A stretch of DNA of 64,000 bases from Pasteurella sp049670895 (GCF_049670895.1 NZ_CP187170.1); one strand, 5' to 3'. Shown: positions 19,086 to 28,580, counted from the first letter of the stretch. The notes: generated from the sequence alone by a model not told the origin. Translations and numbers: made by a program.

Positions 19086-21017
19086 TTAGACTTCCCCAAA
19101 TAATTTCAATTCACGGGCATACACTTGTTTTTTGAGCATGTCAGTGAATTCTTCAATGGTGAAGGTACCAAGATCTGCCCCTTTGCGGGTACGTACCGCC
19201 ACTTTGCCGGCTTCGATTTCTTTATCTCCACACACAAGCATATATGGCACCCGACGTAAGGTATGTTCACGGATTTTGAAACCAATTTTTTCGTTACGTA
19301 AATCGGATTTCACACGCAACCCTGCATCAGATAAAGTTTTCACCACCTTTTGCACATATTCCGATTGTGAATCGGTGATATTCATAACAATGGCTTGTGT
19401 TGGGGCTAACCATGACGGGAAGAAACCAGCATATTCTTCTGTAATAATCCCGATGAAACGCTCAATAGAGCCTAAAATTGCACGGTGAATCATCACAGGT
19501 GTGCGACGGTCATTATCTTCTGCCACATAAGACGCATTTAAGCGACCCGGTAAGGCAAAGTCTAATTGAATAGTGCCACACTGCCATTCACGGTCTAGAC
19601 AGTCACGCAAGGCAAATTCAATTTTCGGCCCATAGAATGCCCCTTCGCCTTCTTGAATTTCGTATTCTAACCCGTTGTGGCGTAAGGCATTGGCTAAGCC
19701 TTCTTCTGCACGGTCCCACATTTCATCTGCACCAATACGTTTTTCTGGACGCGTGGAAAGCTTGACTTGAATATTTTGGAAGCCGAAGGTGCTGTAAATG
19801 TCGTAAACCATCTTGATACAAGAAGTTACTTCGCTTTCGATTTGATCTTCTGTACAGAAAATATGAGCGTCATCTTGAGTAAAGCCACGTACACGCATTA
19901 AACCGTGTAAGGAACCTGATGGCTCGTTACGGTGGCATGAGCCAAATTCTGCCATACGAATTGGTAAATCACGGTAGGATTTCAAGCCTTGATTGAAAAT
20001 TTGTACATGACCTGGGCAGTTCATCGGTTTGATGGCATATTCACGGTTTTCAGATTGGGTGGTGAACATTAAATCGCCGTAGTTTTGCCAGTGTCCTGTT
20101 TTTTCCCACAACACACGATCCATCATGAATGGACCTTTCACTTCTTGATAATCATATTCTTTTAATTTGGTACGAACGAAGGTTTCCAGTTCACGGAAAA
20201 TTGTCCAACCATCATTGTGCCAAAACACCATGCCCGGTGCTTCTTCTTGCATATGATATAAATCTAAAGCTTTACCAATTTTACGGTGGTCACGTTTTGC
20301 GGCTTCTTCTAAACGGGTCAAATATTCTGCCAGTTGTTTTTTGTCTGCCCAAGCAGTGCCATAGATACGTTGTAACATTTTATTTTTGCTATCACCACGC
20401 CAGTATGCTCCTGCCACTTTCATTAATTTAAAGTGGTGGCAAAAACGCATATTCGGCACGTGTGGACCACGACACATATCAATATATTCTTGGTGATGAT
20501 AAAGTGCTGGCGTATCGCAACGGTCGATATTTTCATCTAAAATCGCCATTTTGTATGGCTCGCCACGGGCTTCAAAGGTATCACGAGCTTCTTGCCAGCT
20601 CACCACTCTTTTCACCACATCATAATTGGTTTTCGCAAGCTCAAGCATGCGTTTTTCAAGTGCATCTAAATCCTCTTGGGTTAAAGAGCGGTCTAAATCC
20701 ACATCATAATAAAAACCGTTGTCGATGGTTGGACCAATTGCCATTTTAACTTGAGGAAACAATTGTTTAATGGCATGACCTAATAAGTGTGCACAAGAAT
20801 GGCGAATAATTTCTAATCCATCTTCATCTTTTGCCGTAATAATTTCGAGTTTGCTATCTTCAACAATAACATCGCAAGCGTCTTTACGCTCACCATTAAC
20901 ACGTCCAGCAATACAAGCCTTCGCAAGACCTGCACCAATGCTCGCTGCTACATCCATCACAGAAACGGGTTGTTCAAACTGACGCTGTGAACCGTCAGGC
21001 AAAGTAATAATTGGCAT
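19086..21017 (-). CDS. thrS: Threonyl-tRNA synthetase
   Basis: 643 residues from MPIITLPDGSQ. Domains in order: TGS (1-62), editing domain with HxxxH (about 73-77), class II catalytic core with zinc-binding Cys in MNCPGH (about 335) and its partner histidines, and a C-terminal anticodon-binding domain. ATG 21017 has AAGGAAA upstream; an upstream in-frame ATG would add nine residues. In E. coli ThrRS represses its own mRNA; I did not find an obvious copy of that operator. Confidence 0.97.
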   Translation of the reverse strand: MPIITLPDGSQRQFEQPVSVMDVAASIGAGLAKACIAGRVNGERKDACDVIVEDSKLEIITAKDEDGLEIIRHSCAHLLGHAIKQLFPQVKMAIGPTIDNGFYYDVDLDRSLTQEDLDALEKRMLELAKTNYDVVKRVVSWQEARDTFEARGEPYKMAILDENIDRCDTPALYHHQEYIDMCRGPHVPNMRFCHHFKLMKVAGAYWRGDSKNKMLQRIYGTAWADKKQLAEYLTRLEEAAKRDHRKIGKALDLYHMQEEAPGMVFWHNDGWTIFRELETFVRTKLKEYDYQEVKGPFMMDRVLWEKTGHWQNYGDLMFTTQSENREYAIKPMNCPGHVQIFNQGLKSYRDLPIRMAEFGSCHRNEPSGSLHGLMRVRGFTQDDAHIFCTEDQIESEVTSCIKMVYDIYSTFGFQNIQVKLSTRPEKRIGADEMWDRAEEGLANALRHNGLEYEIQEGEGAFYGPKIEFALRDCLDREWQCGTIQLDFALPGRLNASYVAEDNDRRTPVMIHRAILGSIERFIGIITEEYAGFFPSWLAPTQAIVMNITDSQSEYVQKVVKTLSDAGLRVKSDLRNEKIGFKIREHTLRRVPYMLVCGDKEIEAGKVAVRTRKGADLGTFTIEEFTDMLKKQVYARELKLFGEV

Positions 21018-21085
21018 AAGTTTTCCTTTACAGTGGTAACCCATACGAGAGGTTACTTGTTTTCGCTAAAATTTCTCAAAAATAA

Positions 21086-21225
21086 ACCGCACTTTAGGCT
21101 CATTCCTACTCTGAATAAGGCAAAAGTGCGGTGAAAAATTCTATCATATTTGATTGCACTTTGCGATTTTGATTTCACACTTCTCTCTAGGAGTAGTTAC
21201 CCATGTTTTTCATAAAAGAGAAGTG
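21086..21225. promoter_or_regulatory. Two dyads in the thrS-dppA intergenic region
   Basis: An inverted pair of uptake cores (ACCGCACTTT 21086-21095; AAAGTGCGGT 21123-21132) is followed by CACTTCTCT (21178-21186) facing AGAGAAGTG (21217-21225). Both lie in the divergent control region. Their role is unknown; the second could be a leader structure for thrS. Confidence 0.4.
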
Positions 21226-21275
21226 AAGTCAGCCCTTTTTAGTACCAATTGTTATAAATTACAACGGCAAGTTCT

Positions 21276-21304
21276 TTGGTTTATGGCATAATTTTGCTTA
21301 GTAT
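21276..21304 (+). promoter_or_regulatory. Promoter of the dppA-like gene
   Basis: TTGGTT, 17-bp spacer, TAGTAT, ending 36 nt before the ATG. AAAGGAG precedes the start codon. Confidence 0.5.
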
Positions 21305-21340
21305 ACGCCAAATATTTTTTGCTTACAGAAAGGAGACTCT

Positions 21341-22936
21341 ATGAAATTCACCACCAAGCTCTCATTAATTGCAACAGGCTTATTGATTGTCAATACCGCT
21401 CAAGCGAGCAATAAAACCTTTATCAACTGTGTTAGCCGTGCCCCAAGTAGTTTCAGTCCTGCACTGGTCATGGAAGGCATTTCTTATAACGCAAGCTCCC
21501 AACAAGTTTATAACCGTTTAGTGGAGTTTAAACGTGGCTCCACAGATCTTGAACCTGCCTTAGCAGAAAGCTGGCAAATTAGCGATGATGGATTAACCTA
21601 TACGTTCCATTTACGCAAAGGCGTCAAGTTCCACACCACCAAAGACTATAAGCCAAGCCGTGAATTTAATGCCGATGATGTGATTTTTTCTTTCCATCGC
21701 CAGTTAGATAAAAACCACCCTTATCATGCAGTATCAAAAGGAACGTACCCCTATTTCAATGCGATGAAATTCCCGAAATTATTAAAAGCAGTAGAAAAAG
21801 TGGACGATCACACCGTTAAAATCACCTTAACGAAACCAGACGCCACTTTTTTAGCTAGCTTAGGCATGGATTTCATTTCCATTTATTCCGCCGAATACGC
21901 AGATAAAATGCGACAAGCTGGTACACCAGAAAAAGTGGACACCACCCCAATTGGGACAGGGCCTTTTATCTTCGCAGGTTATCAACTTGAACAAAAAATT
22001 CGTTTCTTAGCCAATCCAGATTATTGGAAACCGAAAGCAGAAATTGATCGTCTTATCTTTGATATTGTGCCTGATGCCAGCACACGTTATGCAAAATTAC
22101 AAGCCGGCACTTGCGACATGATGGATTTTCCGAATACGGCGGATTTAGCCAAAATGAAAAAAGATCCTAAAATTCAGTTAATGTCGAAAGAAGGGCTAAA
22201 CATTGCTTATATTGCTTTCAATACCGAAAAGGCACCCTTTGACAATGTGAAAGTGCGTCAAGCTTTAAACTATGCCACAGATAAACAAGCGATTATTGAT
22301 GTGGTTTATCAAGGGGCGGGCGTGATTGCCAAAAACGTATTACCGCCAACGATTTGGAGTTATAACGATGAAGTCAAAGACTATCCGTTTGATCCTGAAA
22401 AAGCGAAGCAATTATTGGCAGAAGCGGGTTATCCAAATGGTTTTGAAACCGAAATTTGGGTGCAGCCTGTGGTACGTGCCTCCAATCCAAACCCTCGCCG
22501 TATGGCTGAAATCTTACAACGTGATTGGGAAAAAGTTGGCGTAAAAACGAAACTCGTTAGCTATGAATGGGGTGATTATATTAAACGGACGAAAGCTGGT
22601 GAGTTGACAGCTGGCACCTATGGTTGGTCTGGTGATAATGGTGATCCTGATAACTTCTTTTCACCGTTATTAGGCAGTGAAAACATTGGTAACAGCAATT
22701 ATGCCCGTTGGAGTAATCCTGAGTTTGATGCATTGTTAAGCAAAGCCATCAGCTTATCTGATCAAGCAGAACGTGCAGCACTATACAAAAAAGCCCAAGT
22801 CATTGCCAAAGAGCAAGCACCTTGGATTACCATTGCTCACTCCATTTCCAATACCCCATTGAGTTTACGTGTGAAAGACTATAAACAAAGCCCATTTGGT
22901 TATAGCTACTTCTACGGCACCAAGTTAGCAGACTAA
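21341..22936 (+). CDS. dppA: Periplasmic peptide/heme-type substrate-binding protein (DppA/HbpA family)
   Basis: 531 residues of the SBP_bac_5 family: signal peptide ending AQA-S, YNRLVEFK and LAESW.ISDDG.TYTFHLRKGVKFH motifs, and a close residue-by-residue resemblance to E. coli DppA over the whole length. DppA binds dipeptides and heme for an ABC importer; the Haemophilus homologue HbpA was described as binding heme and later glutathione. No permease or ATPase genes are adjacent, so it presumably uses a transporter encoded elsewhere. It lacks a lipobox, unlike some HbpA proteins. Confidence 0.88.
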   Translation: MKFTTKLSLIATGLLIVNTAQASNKTFINCVSRAPSSFSPALVMEGISYNASSQQVYNRLVEFKRGSTDLEPALAESWQISDDGLTYTFHLRKGVKFHTTKDYKPSREFNADDVIFSFHRQLDKNHPYHAVSKGTYPYFNAMKFPKLLKAVEKVDDHTVKITLTKPDATFLASLGMDFISIYSAEYADKMRQAGTPEKVDTTPIGTGPFIFAGYQLEQKIRFLANPDYWKPKAEIDRLIFDIVPDASTRYAKLQAGTCDMMDFPNTADLAKMKKDPKIQLMSKEGLNIAYIAFNTEKAPFDNVKVRQALNYATDKQAIIDVVYQGAGVIAKNVLPPTIWSYNDEVKDYPFDPEKAKQLLAEAGYPNGFETEIWVQPVVRASNPNPRRMAEILQRDWEKVGVKTKLVSYEWGDYIKRTKAGELTAGTYGWSGDNGDPDNFFSPLLGSENIGNSNYARWSNPEFDALLSKAISLSDQAERAALYKKAQVIAKEQAPWITIAHSISNTPLSLRVKDYKQSPFGYSYFYGTKLAD

Positions 22937-22950
22937 CCACATATCACAAA

Positions 22951-22989
22951 AAAATACCGCACTTTATTTTCAAAAGTGCGGTATTTTTT
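22951..22989 (+). terminator. Terminator made of inverted uptake cores
   Basis: A 15-bp perfect stem (22951-22965 with 22973-22987) in which the two arms are ACCGCACTT and AAGTGCGGT, followed by T residues. It ends the dppA transcript. Confidence 0.92.
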
Positions 22990-23183
22990 AACTCTTTTCT
23001 CAGGCAATGGGCTAATCTTACTCTTTTTCATTTTCATGTGAAGTGGAAACAATCAAGATTTCTGCTGATAGAGGGAAATAGGATGACAATTGCCTTGTTT
23101 ATATATAATAAAAGTGAGTATTTTACTCACTTATTATTTCTATATGTTATTTAAACAATAATTTGATTGTTTATTGAGCGATA

Positions 23184-23543
23184 TTAATACATGTTTTGAT
23201 CGTTACTCTCTGGTAAAAGAAATACAATATTTGTAAACGAAATGATAAAGCCCAAAATACCAAAAGGAATAAGAATAAATAACGCAAGATAAATATCTTT
23301 ATAAGAAACAAGTAAGCATAAATAAACCAATAAGGTATGAGTGATTAAGATGACATAGATATTTTCTTGAGTATACTTTCTCCAACAGCATAATAGTGCA
23401 GTTAAAAATGCAGCCCCCCCTTCAACGCCTGACACCCAAAGACTAAAATCTTGAAATAAAAGAAACTGAATAACAATGGGAAGAATAAAAGCAACGCTAG
23501 GGAATCCAAAAATCACCCTAAAGTAAGGATAGTTATAGTTCAT
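23184..23543 (-). CDS. Small polytopic membrane protein, unknown
   Basis: 119 residues with about four hydrophobic segments and few charged residues. No family recognised. It is noticeably more AT-rich than the neighbours and stands alone between convergent and divergent genes, so it may be an acquired gene. Confidence 0.5.
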   Translation of the reverse strand: MNYNYPYFRVIFGFPSVAFILPIVIQFLLFQDFSLWVSGVEGGAAFLTALLCCWRKYTQENIYVILITHTLLVYLCLLVSYKDIYLALFILIPFGILGFIISFTNIVFLLPESNDQNMY

Positions 23544-24128
23544 TCTTCTGACCTACCTAATTGTCTATTTTATTTACATAATAACAGCCTATATAATAAA
23601 ACTATTTTTAACATTTAGATAGATCAATATTCATCATCCAATAACAAAAATTGGGTATTTTCCCCCACTTTCTGCCTATTTTTATTGATTTTTTAGCTTA
23701 AAATTTACTCAATTAAGTCATTTACGATATGTGCGTTGACAACCATACATATTAATGTTGAGAAAATTTTTATCTGCAAGAGGAATAACGCCAAGACAAG
23801 TAAAAACGAATCTATATAAGGAAAATCCGTACCTATTTTGCAGGTATTGCTTATTTTCGCCAAGACAAAACGGAGGTGAAAATAAGCAAAATTTCCATGT
23901 TAATTTTAGTGTTTTTGATACAAAAAATAGATTGATTCAACGAGGATAAATAATCTGTTTCTTAAAACACTGGTCTAACCAGTTATTTACTTTTTATTTA
24001 CAAATAAGAAAATATTTTTTAACATTAAAAAGCCTTAACAAAAATGCAGAAATTTTGATTTCTATCACAGTATTTTTGTGTCAATCTTTTTACACTAAAA
24101 CTCACTGTCATCAATTATTGGAGGCGTT
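23544..24128. other. Long AT-rich intergenic region with one strong hairpin
   Basis: No credible gene; a 64-codon frame at 23755-23949 has no ribosome site or family. At 23847-23889 a 12-bp perfect stem (TTGCTTATTTTC / GAAAATAAGCAA), extended by three more pairs, encloses a 13-nt loop. No T-run follows on either strand, so it is not a standard terminator. Confidence 0.5.
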
Positions 24129-24995
24129 ATGTGGAAACATATTTCTCAAGTATTAGCAGATCAATTTGGTGCTTATTATTTTATTAAGCATAAAGAACCC
24201 ATCCATAGCGGTGAAATGAATGATGCTTGGATGATTGATGATGGTGTCCAGCCTGTCTTCGTTAAGATCAACGATAAAAAATGCCGTTCTATGTTCCGTG
24301 CGGAAGCCGATCAACTCTCATTATTAGCGAAAACCAACACCATAAAGGTTCCCGCTGTTTATGGCGTCGGTTGCTCTGCTACTGAAAGTTTTCTTCTCCT
24401 TGAAGGTCTCAATTTGGATAAAAATAACAAGCCAGAACACATGGGCATTTTCGGTGAACAATTAGCACGTTTACACCAAATTCAAGGATCTGAGAATTAT
24501 GGCTTGGATTTCGATACATGGCTAGGACCTGAATATCAACCGAATGAATGGAAAGCAAACTGGGCAAGCTTCTTCAGTGAGCAACGTATTGGCTGGCAGC
24601 TACAACTTTGTAAAGAAAAAGATGTCGATTTTGGCGATATTGATCAAATTGTCACTCAAGTGGCAACCTTATTGGCTAAACATAAGCCAAAACCCTCTTT
24701 GTTACACGGCAATTTATGGATAGAAAACTGTGCGACCGCCAATAACCAAATTGTAACTTACGATCCTGCCTGTTATTGGGGAGATCGAGAGTGCGATTTA
24801 GCCTTTACAGAGTTATTTGAACCTTTCCCAGCACAATTCTATGAAAATTATGACCGCACTTTTCCTCTTGATGAAGGATATGTAGAGAGAAAACCGATTT
24901 ATCAATTGTATTATTTACTCAATTTCAGTCATCGTTTCCATCAACATTATGTGGAATTAACCAAAATGTTTATTGAAAAAATATTGATGCTTTAA
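24129..24995 (+). CDS. Fructosamine/ketosamine-3-kinase family protein
   Basis: 288 residues of the fructosamine kinase family (E. coli YniA type), an aminoglycoside-phosphotransferase fold. Visible: a Gly-rich GEMNDAW loop, the FVKI lysine, LLEGL hinge, LLHGNLWIEN catalytic loop and DPACYWGDRE metal-binding motif. Known members phosphorylate ribulosamines or fructosamines, allowing removal of glycation from proteins; substrate here is inferred. GGAG precedes the ATG. An uptake core lies inside the coding region near 24857. Confidence 0.88.
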   Translation: MWKHISQVLADQFGAYYFIKHKEPIHSGEMNDAWMIDDGVQPVFVKINDKKCRSMFRAEADQLSLLAKTNTIKVPAVYGVGCSATESFLLLEGLNLDKNNKPEHMGIFGEQLARLHQIQGSENYGLDFDTWLGPEYQPNEWKANWASFFSEQRIGWQLQLCKEKDVDFGDIDQIVTQVATLLAKHKPKPSLLHGNLWIENCATANNQIVTYDPACYWGDRECDLAFTELFEPFPAQFYENYDRTFPLDEGYVERKPIYQLYYLLNFSHRFHQHYVELTKMFIEKILML

Positions 24996-25018
24996 CTCAA
25001 TTTAGACAAAAAAGCTTA

Positions 25019-25178
25019 TTATGATCTGCTCCCCAAAAGTTGAACTAAACATTCAATTGATTAAGGTGCAGATTTTTTATGACCTGATATCACTCCCCAA
25101 ACTCGCCCGACAATGAAAGCCCAATATCCCAAAATGCCACAGTACCCAAAACCAAAGAAGAACGTTTACGTTATCGAA
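25019..25178 (+). mobile_element. Vestige of an IS3-family (IS150-like) insertion sequence
   Basis: TGATCTGCTCCCCAAAAGTT near 25022 resembles the conserved outer end of IS150-group elements, and the GGTGCAGATTTTTTATGACC stretch resembles the start of their first transposase gene, but the frame stops at once and only scraps follow. No second end was found. Tentative. Confidence 0.4.
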
Positions 25179-25220
25179 TAAAAAAGGACTCAGCCCTGTA
25201 TAGTACAGAACTCAGTCCTT
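25179..25220 (-). terminator. Terminator of the OmpA-like lipoprotein gene
   Basis: AAGGACT (25184-25190) and AGTCCTT (25214-25220) plus an inner CTGTA/TACAG stem; on the minus strand followed by TTTTTTATT. Confidence 0.85.
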
Positions 25221-25281
25221 AAATTAGCCTGACTGTTGCAGTCAGATCATGAAAAGCTTTTTTACGATGCTTATGCTTTAC

Positions 25282-26109
25282 TTATTTTCTGTAAAGTGGC
25301 GCAGGACCTGTTGTACCCGCTCCACCGTTTGTGCCTGTATCAAGCTGTTTTAATACCGTGCCTGATGCCGTAATTTCTACACGACGGTTAGGACGTAAAC
25401 AATCTTTTAATTCTCTTCCCATTGGGAATTCATCACAGGCTTTGACTTGTTGTGCTTTACCATAACCCACTGCATGAATATTGGCATTCACGCCTTGTTC
25501 AATTAAACGTGCTTTAACACGGTTTGCACGACGTTGTGAAAGGTCTAAATTATATTTAGCTGACCCTAAACGATCTGTAAAGCCTGCCACTTTCACGTCT
25601 TTTGCACCAGAAGATTTCAACTGTGCGGCTACACTGTCAACCACTTCTTTCCCTTTAACAGTGAGGACATCTTTATCGAAATCAAACAAGAAGTCACCAC
25701 TTAAGCTAAATGATGAATTGCCATTACAACCATTTGGATACCAGAAGAAGTTTTGTGCATTCATATTTTTGTCAAATAAGATTTTATATTGACAAATTTT
25801 ATGTACACCATTTTCACGATAGTTAAAGGCGTAATCCCATTCACGTACACCATATAAGCCTTCTGCAAAATGTGGACGACCTAATAGGTTATAAAGTTGG
25901 TCTTTATTCATACCACGTTCAACCATACGAACATTGTCCCAGTTTGGCCATGACCCAAATTGGCTTCCATCGTGGTTAAACACAGCATCATCGATTTTCG
26001 GCCAAACTAAATTATCAGATGTACCTTCATCTGTAACTTTGCTTAAATTACCGCACGCCGCAAGTGTTGTTGCCGCAATTGCTGTTAATAATAAACGTGA
26101 TAATTTCAT
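25282..26109 (-). CDS. Outer-membrane lipoprotein with BamE-like and OmpA-like domains
   Basis: 275 residues. Lipobox LAAC (Cys19); residues about 55-125 resemble a BamE/SmpA fold (GMNKDQLYNLLGRPHF, then WDYAFNY); residues 135-250 are an OmpA-like peptidoglycan-binding domain with GFTDRLGS...NLDLSQRRANRVK and RPNRRVEI. It should tether the outer membrane to peptidoglycan. The combination of the two domains is found in some Pasteurellaceae lipoproteins; I give no symbol. It ends in a Gly/Thr-rich tail. Confidence 0.85.
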   Translation of the reverse strand: MKLSRLLLTAIAATTLAACGNLSKVTDEGTSDNLVWPKIDDAVFNHDGSQFGSWPNWDNVRMVERGMNKDQLYNLLGRPHFAEGLYGVREWDYAFNYRENGVHKICQYKILFDKNMNAQNFFWYPNGCNGNSSFSLSGDFLFDFDKDVLTVKGKEVVDSVAAQLKSSGAKDVKVAGFTDRLGSAKYNLDLSQRRANRVKARLIEQGVNANIHAVGYGKAQQVKACDEFPMGRELKDCLRPNRRVEITASGTVLKQLDTGTNGGAGTTGPAPLYRK

Positions 26110-26201
26110 ATGTTCTACCTTCGTTACCTTTGTTGTCGAAATTTGTCATTCCGAAGAATCACAAGCTACACTTTAAGAGATTATTCTCATCTTATTTTTA
26201 T

Positions 26202-26230
26202 ACTTATTTTGGCTCGTCACCAAAATAAGT
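26202..26230. promoter_or_regulatory. 11-bp hairpin in the leader of the OmpA-like lipoprotein
   Basis: ACTTATTTTGG and CCAAAATAAGT separated by 7 nt, about 95 bp upstream of the ATG. It may be an operator or a leader stem; nothing else is seen in this 250-bp gap. Confidence 0.4.
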
Positions 26231-26357
26231 TTGACATCAGACTCTTTAAAATCAGAAGTTATATAGTAAAGGTGATTGGATTCAAAGTAAATCGCTAAAT
26301 TCTGGCTTTTATCAAATTTCTTCGATCATTTAGTCAAGTTATGTAAAGATTCTCAAG

Positions 26358-27413
26358 CTAAAGTAATTGATGATTATTTCTTCTTAACCAGCGTAATAAA
26401 ACACCATCTGCACTTTCTTCTGCTTGTTTTCCAATTTTTTGAATCAACGATTTTTTAATTTGATATTTGACGGAAAGCACTTTTTTGTCTTTCATGGCGG
26501 CTAAAATTAAATCATCACTGGTGCAAATATCATCAATTAATCTCAGTGATAATGCCTGCTGACCAAACCAATGTTCACCTGTTGCCACTTCGTTAATATC
26601 CACCTGTGGACGGTGTTGTTCGACAAATTGTTTAAATAAGCCGTGGGTTTCTTCGAGTTCTTGTTGGAACTTTTGTTTCCCTTTTTCGGTATTTTCGCCT
26701 AAAACAGTCATGGTGCGTTTATATTCCCCTGCGGTCATCACCTCCACATCCACATCATGTTTTTTCAATAAACGGTGAATATTCGGAATTTGAGCTACCA
26801 CGCCCACAGAGCCTAAAATCGCAAAAGGTGCAGCCACAATTCTATCTGCCACACAAGCCATCATATAACCGCCACTTGCTGCGACTTTATCTACTGCCAC
26901 GGTTAATTTAATCCCATGTGATTTCAAACGAGCCAACTGTGAAGCTGCTAAACCATAACCATGTACGACACCACCAGGGCTTTCTAAACGTAATAACACT
27001 TCGTCTTCAGGTTTTGCCACGCCAATAATGGCACTAATCTCTTCACGTAATCCATTAGTTTCTGAAGCAGCAATATCTCCTTTAAAATTTAAAACATACA
27101 GATGAGGCTGGCGTTCATCCACCTTTTCACCTTTTTTACGTTTTTCTTTTTCTCTTTTTAACTTTTCTTTATTGGCTTTCTTTTCTGCTTTTTCGATGTC
27201 TTTCAAGGCATCATCACTTAAATGAAAATCCCGTAGCTTTTGTGTGTTTTCTTTGTATTCATCGGAAAGATCCGTAATCACTAACTCGCCTTGTAGCTTA
27301 TGTTTTTGTTGTTTCATGGCAAAAATCATCGCCACAATCCCTGTTATCACTAATAAAATGGTTAAGACTTCTAAAATAAATACACCATAGCCAACCGCAA
27401 TTTCAGACCACAT
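26358..27413 (-). CDS. sohB: Inner-membrane signal-peptide-peptidase-like protease SohB
   Basis: 351 residues: an N-terminal membrane helix (about 8-30), a Lys/Glu-rich linker (75-105) and an S49 peptidase domain with the LESPGG oxyanion motif, the catalytic Ser in AASGGYMMA and the catalytic Lys in GEYKR. Length and N-terminal SohB-specific segment match the family. Monocistronic. Confidence 0.94.
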   Translation of the reverse strand: MWSEIAVGYGVFILEVLTILLVITGIVAMIFAMKQQKHKLQGELVITDLSDEYKENTQKLRDFHLSDDALKDIEKAEKKANKEKLKREKEKRKKGEKVDERQPHLYVLNFKGDIAASETNGLREEISAIIGVAKPEDEVLLRLESPGGVVHGYGLAASQLARLKSHGIKLTVAVDKVAASGGYMMACVADRIVAAPFAILGSVGVVAQIPNIHRLLKKHDVDVEVMTAGEYKRTMTVLGENTEKGKQKFQQELEETHGLFKQFVEQHRPQVDINEVATGEHWFGQQALSLRLIDDICTSDDLILAAMKDKKVLSVKYQIKKSLIQKIGKQAEESADGVLLRWLRRNNHQLL

Positions 27414-27592
27414 ATCTGTTTTTTCCTCTATAAATCAAATAAAAGGTTATGATAACCGATCTAATTGAAAGTGCAATTTTACACGCTATTTTTCACTTTT
27501 CGTAAATAGTCTTTTTCTTATTGAACAATTTATTTCCACAAAATAATTCATATAATGACCCCTCTTTGACGACATATGGCAAGGATTTATTA

Positions 27593-28189
27593 ATGAAAAA
27601 TGTGCTTCTGTTAAAATCCAGCATTTCAGGTAGTGCTTCGCAAAGTAACCAACTTTCGGATTACTTTATCACCAATTTCCCGTATGAACACCTCATTGAG
27701 CGTGATCTTACAAAAGAGGGAATGCCACATTTTGACAGCATTGCTGCTAATGCGTTACGAGGCGAAGCGAAATCCGCAGAAGAACAGGCGATTTTATCCC
27801 ATTCCAATACCTTAATTGAGGAATTGAAAAAGAGTGATATCGTGGTCATTAATGCGCCAGTGTATAACTTTATGATCCCAACACAATTAAAAAGCTATTT
27901 TGATTATATTGCTCGTCCTCGTGTAACCTTCCAATATACTGAGGCGGGTCCTGAAGGCTTAATTAAAGGAAAAAAAGCCGTTGTCATTTTGACGAGTGGT
28001 GGATTTCATCAAGGCACAGAAAGGGATTTAGTGTCAGCTTATCTTAAGATCATGCTAGGTTTTATTGGTATCACTGATGTAACCTTTATTTATGCAGAAG
28101 GTTTAGGAACAGGTGCTGAGGCTGTAATAAAAGCACAAAACAAAGCAAAAGCAGAAATTGATCAATTTATTGCCTTTGCCCATACATAA
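27593..28189 (+). CDS. azoR: FMN-dependent NADH-azoreductase/quinone reductase
   Basis: 198 residues of the flavodoxin-like AzoR family: LLLKSSISGSASQS at the N-terminus binds the FMN phosphate, and PVYNFMIPTQLKSYFDYIAR is the FMN-binding motif. AzoR reduces quinones and azo dyes and protects against thiol stress. ATG 27593 follows AAGGA; the frame upstream is open but lacks a start signal. The small RNA begins just downstream. Confidence 0.94.
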   Translation: MKNVLLLKSSISGSASQSNQLSDYFITNFPYEHLIERDLTKEGMPHFDSIAANALRGEAKSAEEQAILSHSNTLIEELKKSDIVVINAPVYNFMIPTQLKSYFDYIARPRVTFQYTEAGPEGLIKGKKAVVILTSGGFHQGTERDLVSAYLKIMLGFIGITDVTFIYAEGLGTGAEAVIKAQNKAKAEIDQFIAFAHT

Positions 28190-28204
28190 TAAATTCAACG
28201 ACTC

Positions 28205-28425
28205 AAGGAAGATTCTTTCAGAATGGACATTCACGGATTGAGCGATCACGGACATAGGTTCACGGATTGAACAATCAAGGATGAATCATAAGGATCAACG
28301 TTCAAGGATTGAAGTACTAGGACGTAACAATGAAGGATTGACATTCAAGGATTATCGATCAAGGACGAGAATTCAAGGATGAGACTTTAAGGATAAATTA
28401 TCGAGGACGAATTATCGTCCTCTTT
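28205..28425 (+). ncRNA. CsrB/RsmZ-type small RNA (CsrA sponge), candidate
   Basis: About 200 nt with 15 GGA motifs. Thirteen of them, first G at 28235, 28250, 28264, 28279, 28292, 28306, 28320, 28335, 28349, 28363, 28377, 28391 and 28405, are spaced 13-15 nt apart. Many sit in small dyads, for example TTCAA-GGA-TTGAA at 28301-28313, TTTA-AGGA-TAAA and TCG-AGGA-CGA. The last GGA is in the arm of a terminator, GAGGACGA-ATTA-TCGTCCTC, followed by TTTCTTT. Such repeated looped GGA motifs bind dimers of CsrA and titrate it. No long open frame crosses it. I could not define the promoter, which must overlap the end of azoR. Confidence 0.85.
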
Positions 28426-28520
28426 CTTTATTGGCACTTTTCTATTTATCACCTTTTCTTTTTATTCTTTCTACACAATTTCCACTCTTTTTAAACATCA
28501 CAAAAAAGTACGCTTTTCAC

Positions 28521-28554
28521 TTGACAGAAAATAAATGAACTAGTTTAATAGTGC
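28521..28554 (+). promoter_or_regulatory. trpE promoter with TrpR-type operator
   Basis: TTGACA (28521-28526), 17 bp, TTTAAT (28544-28549). Overlapping the -10 is ACTAGTTTAATAGT (28539-28552), very like the E. coli TrpR operator with its CTAG half-sites. The start site near 28556 leaves a leader of about 25 nt, too short for an attenuator. Confidence 0.85.
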
Positions 28555-28580
28555 AAATTCAATTTTGCGAGAATGGAAGA

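Noticed and set aside
23755..23949. 64-codon open frame
   Set aside because: No start signal or homology recognised; it covers the long hairpin and is likely chance.
25019..25178. An intact insertion sequence
   Set aside because: Only one possible end and a stop codon directly after the transposase-like start; at most a remnant.
28205..28425. Regularly spaced short repeats that could be read as a CRISPR array
   Set aside because: The repeated unit is only AAGGA-like with spacing of 14 nt, no 24-40 nt direct repeats, no cas genes; the GGA-in-loop pattern and terminator fit a Csr-type RNA.
28551..28580. GTG start giving trpE ten extra residues
   Set aside because: It lies upstream of the predicted transcription start of the TTGACA/TTTAAT promoter.
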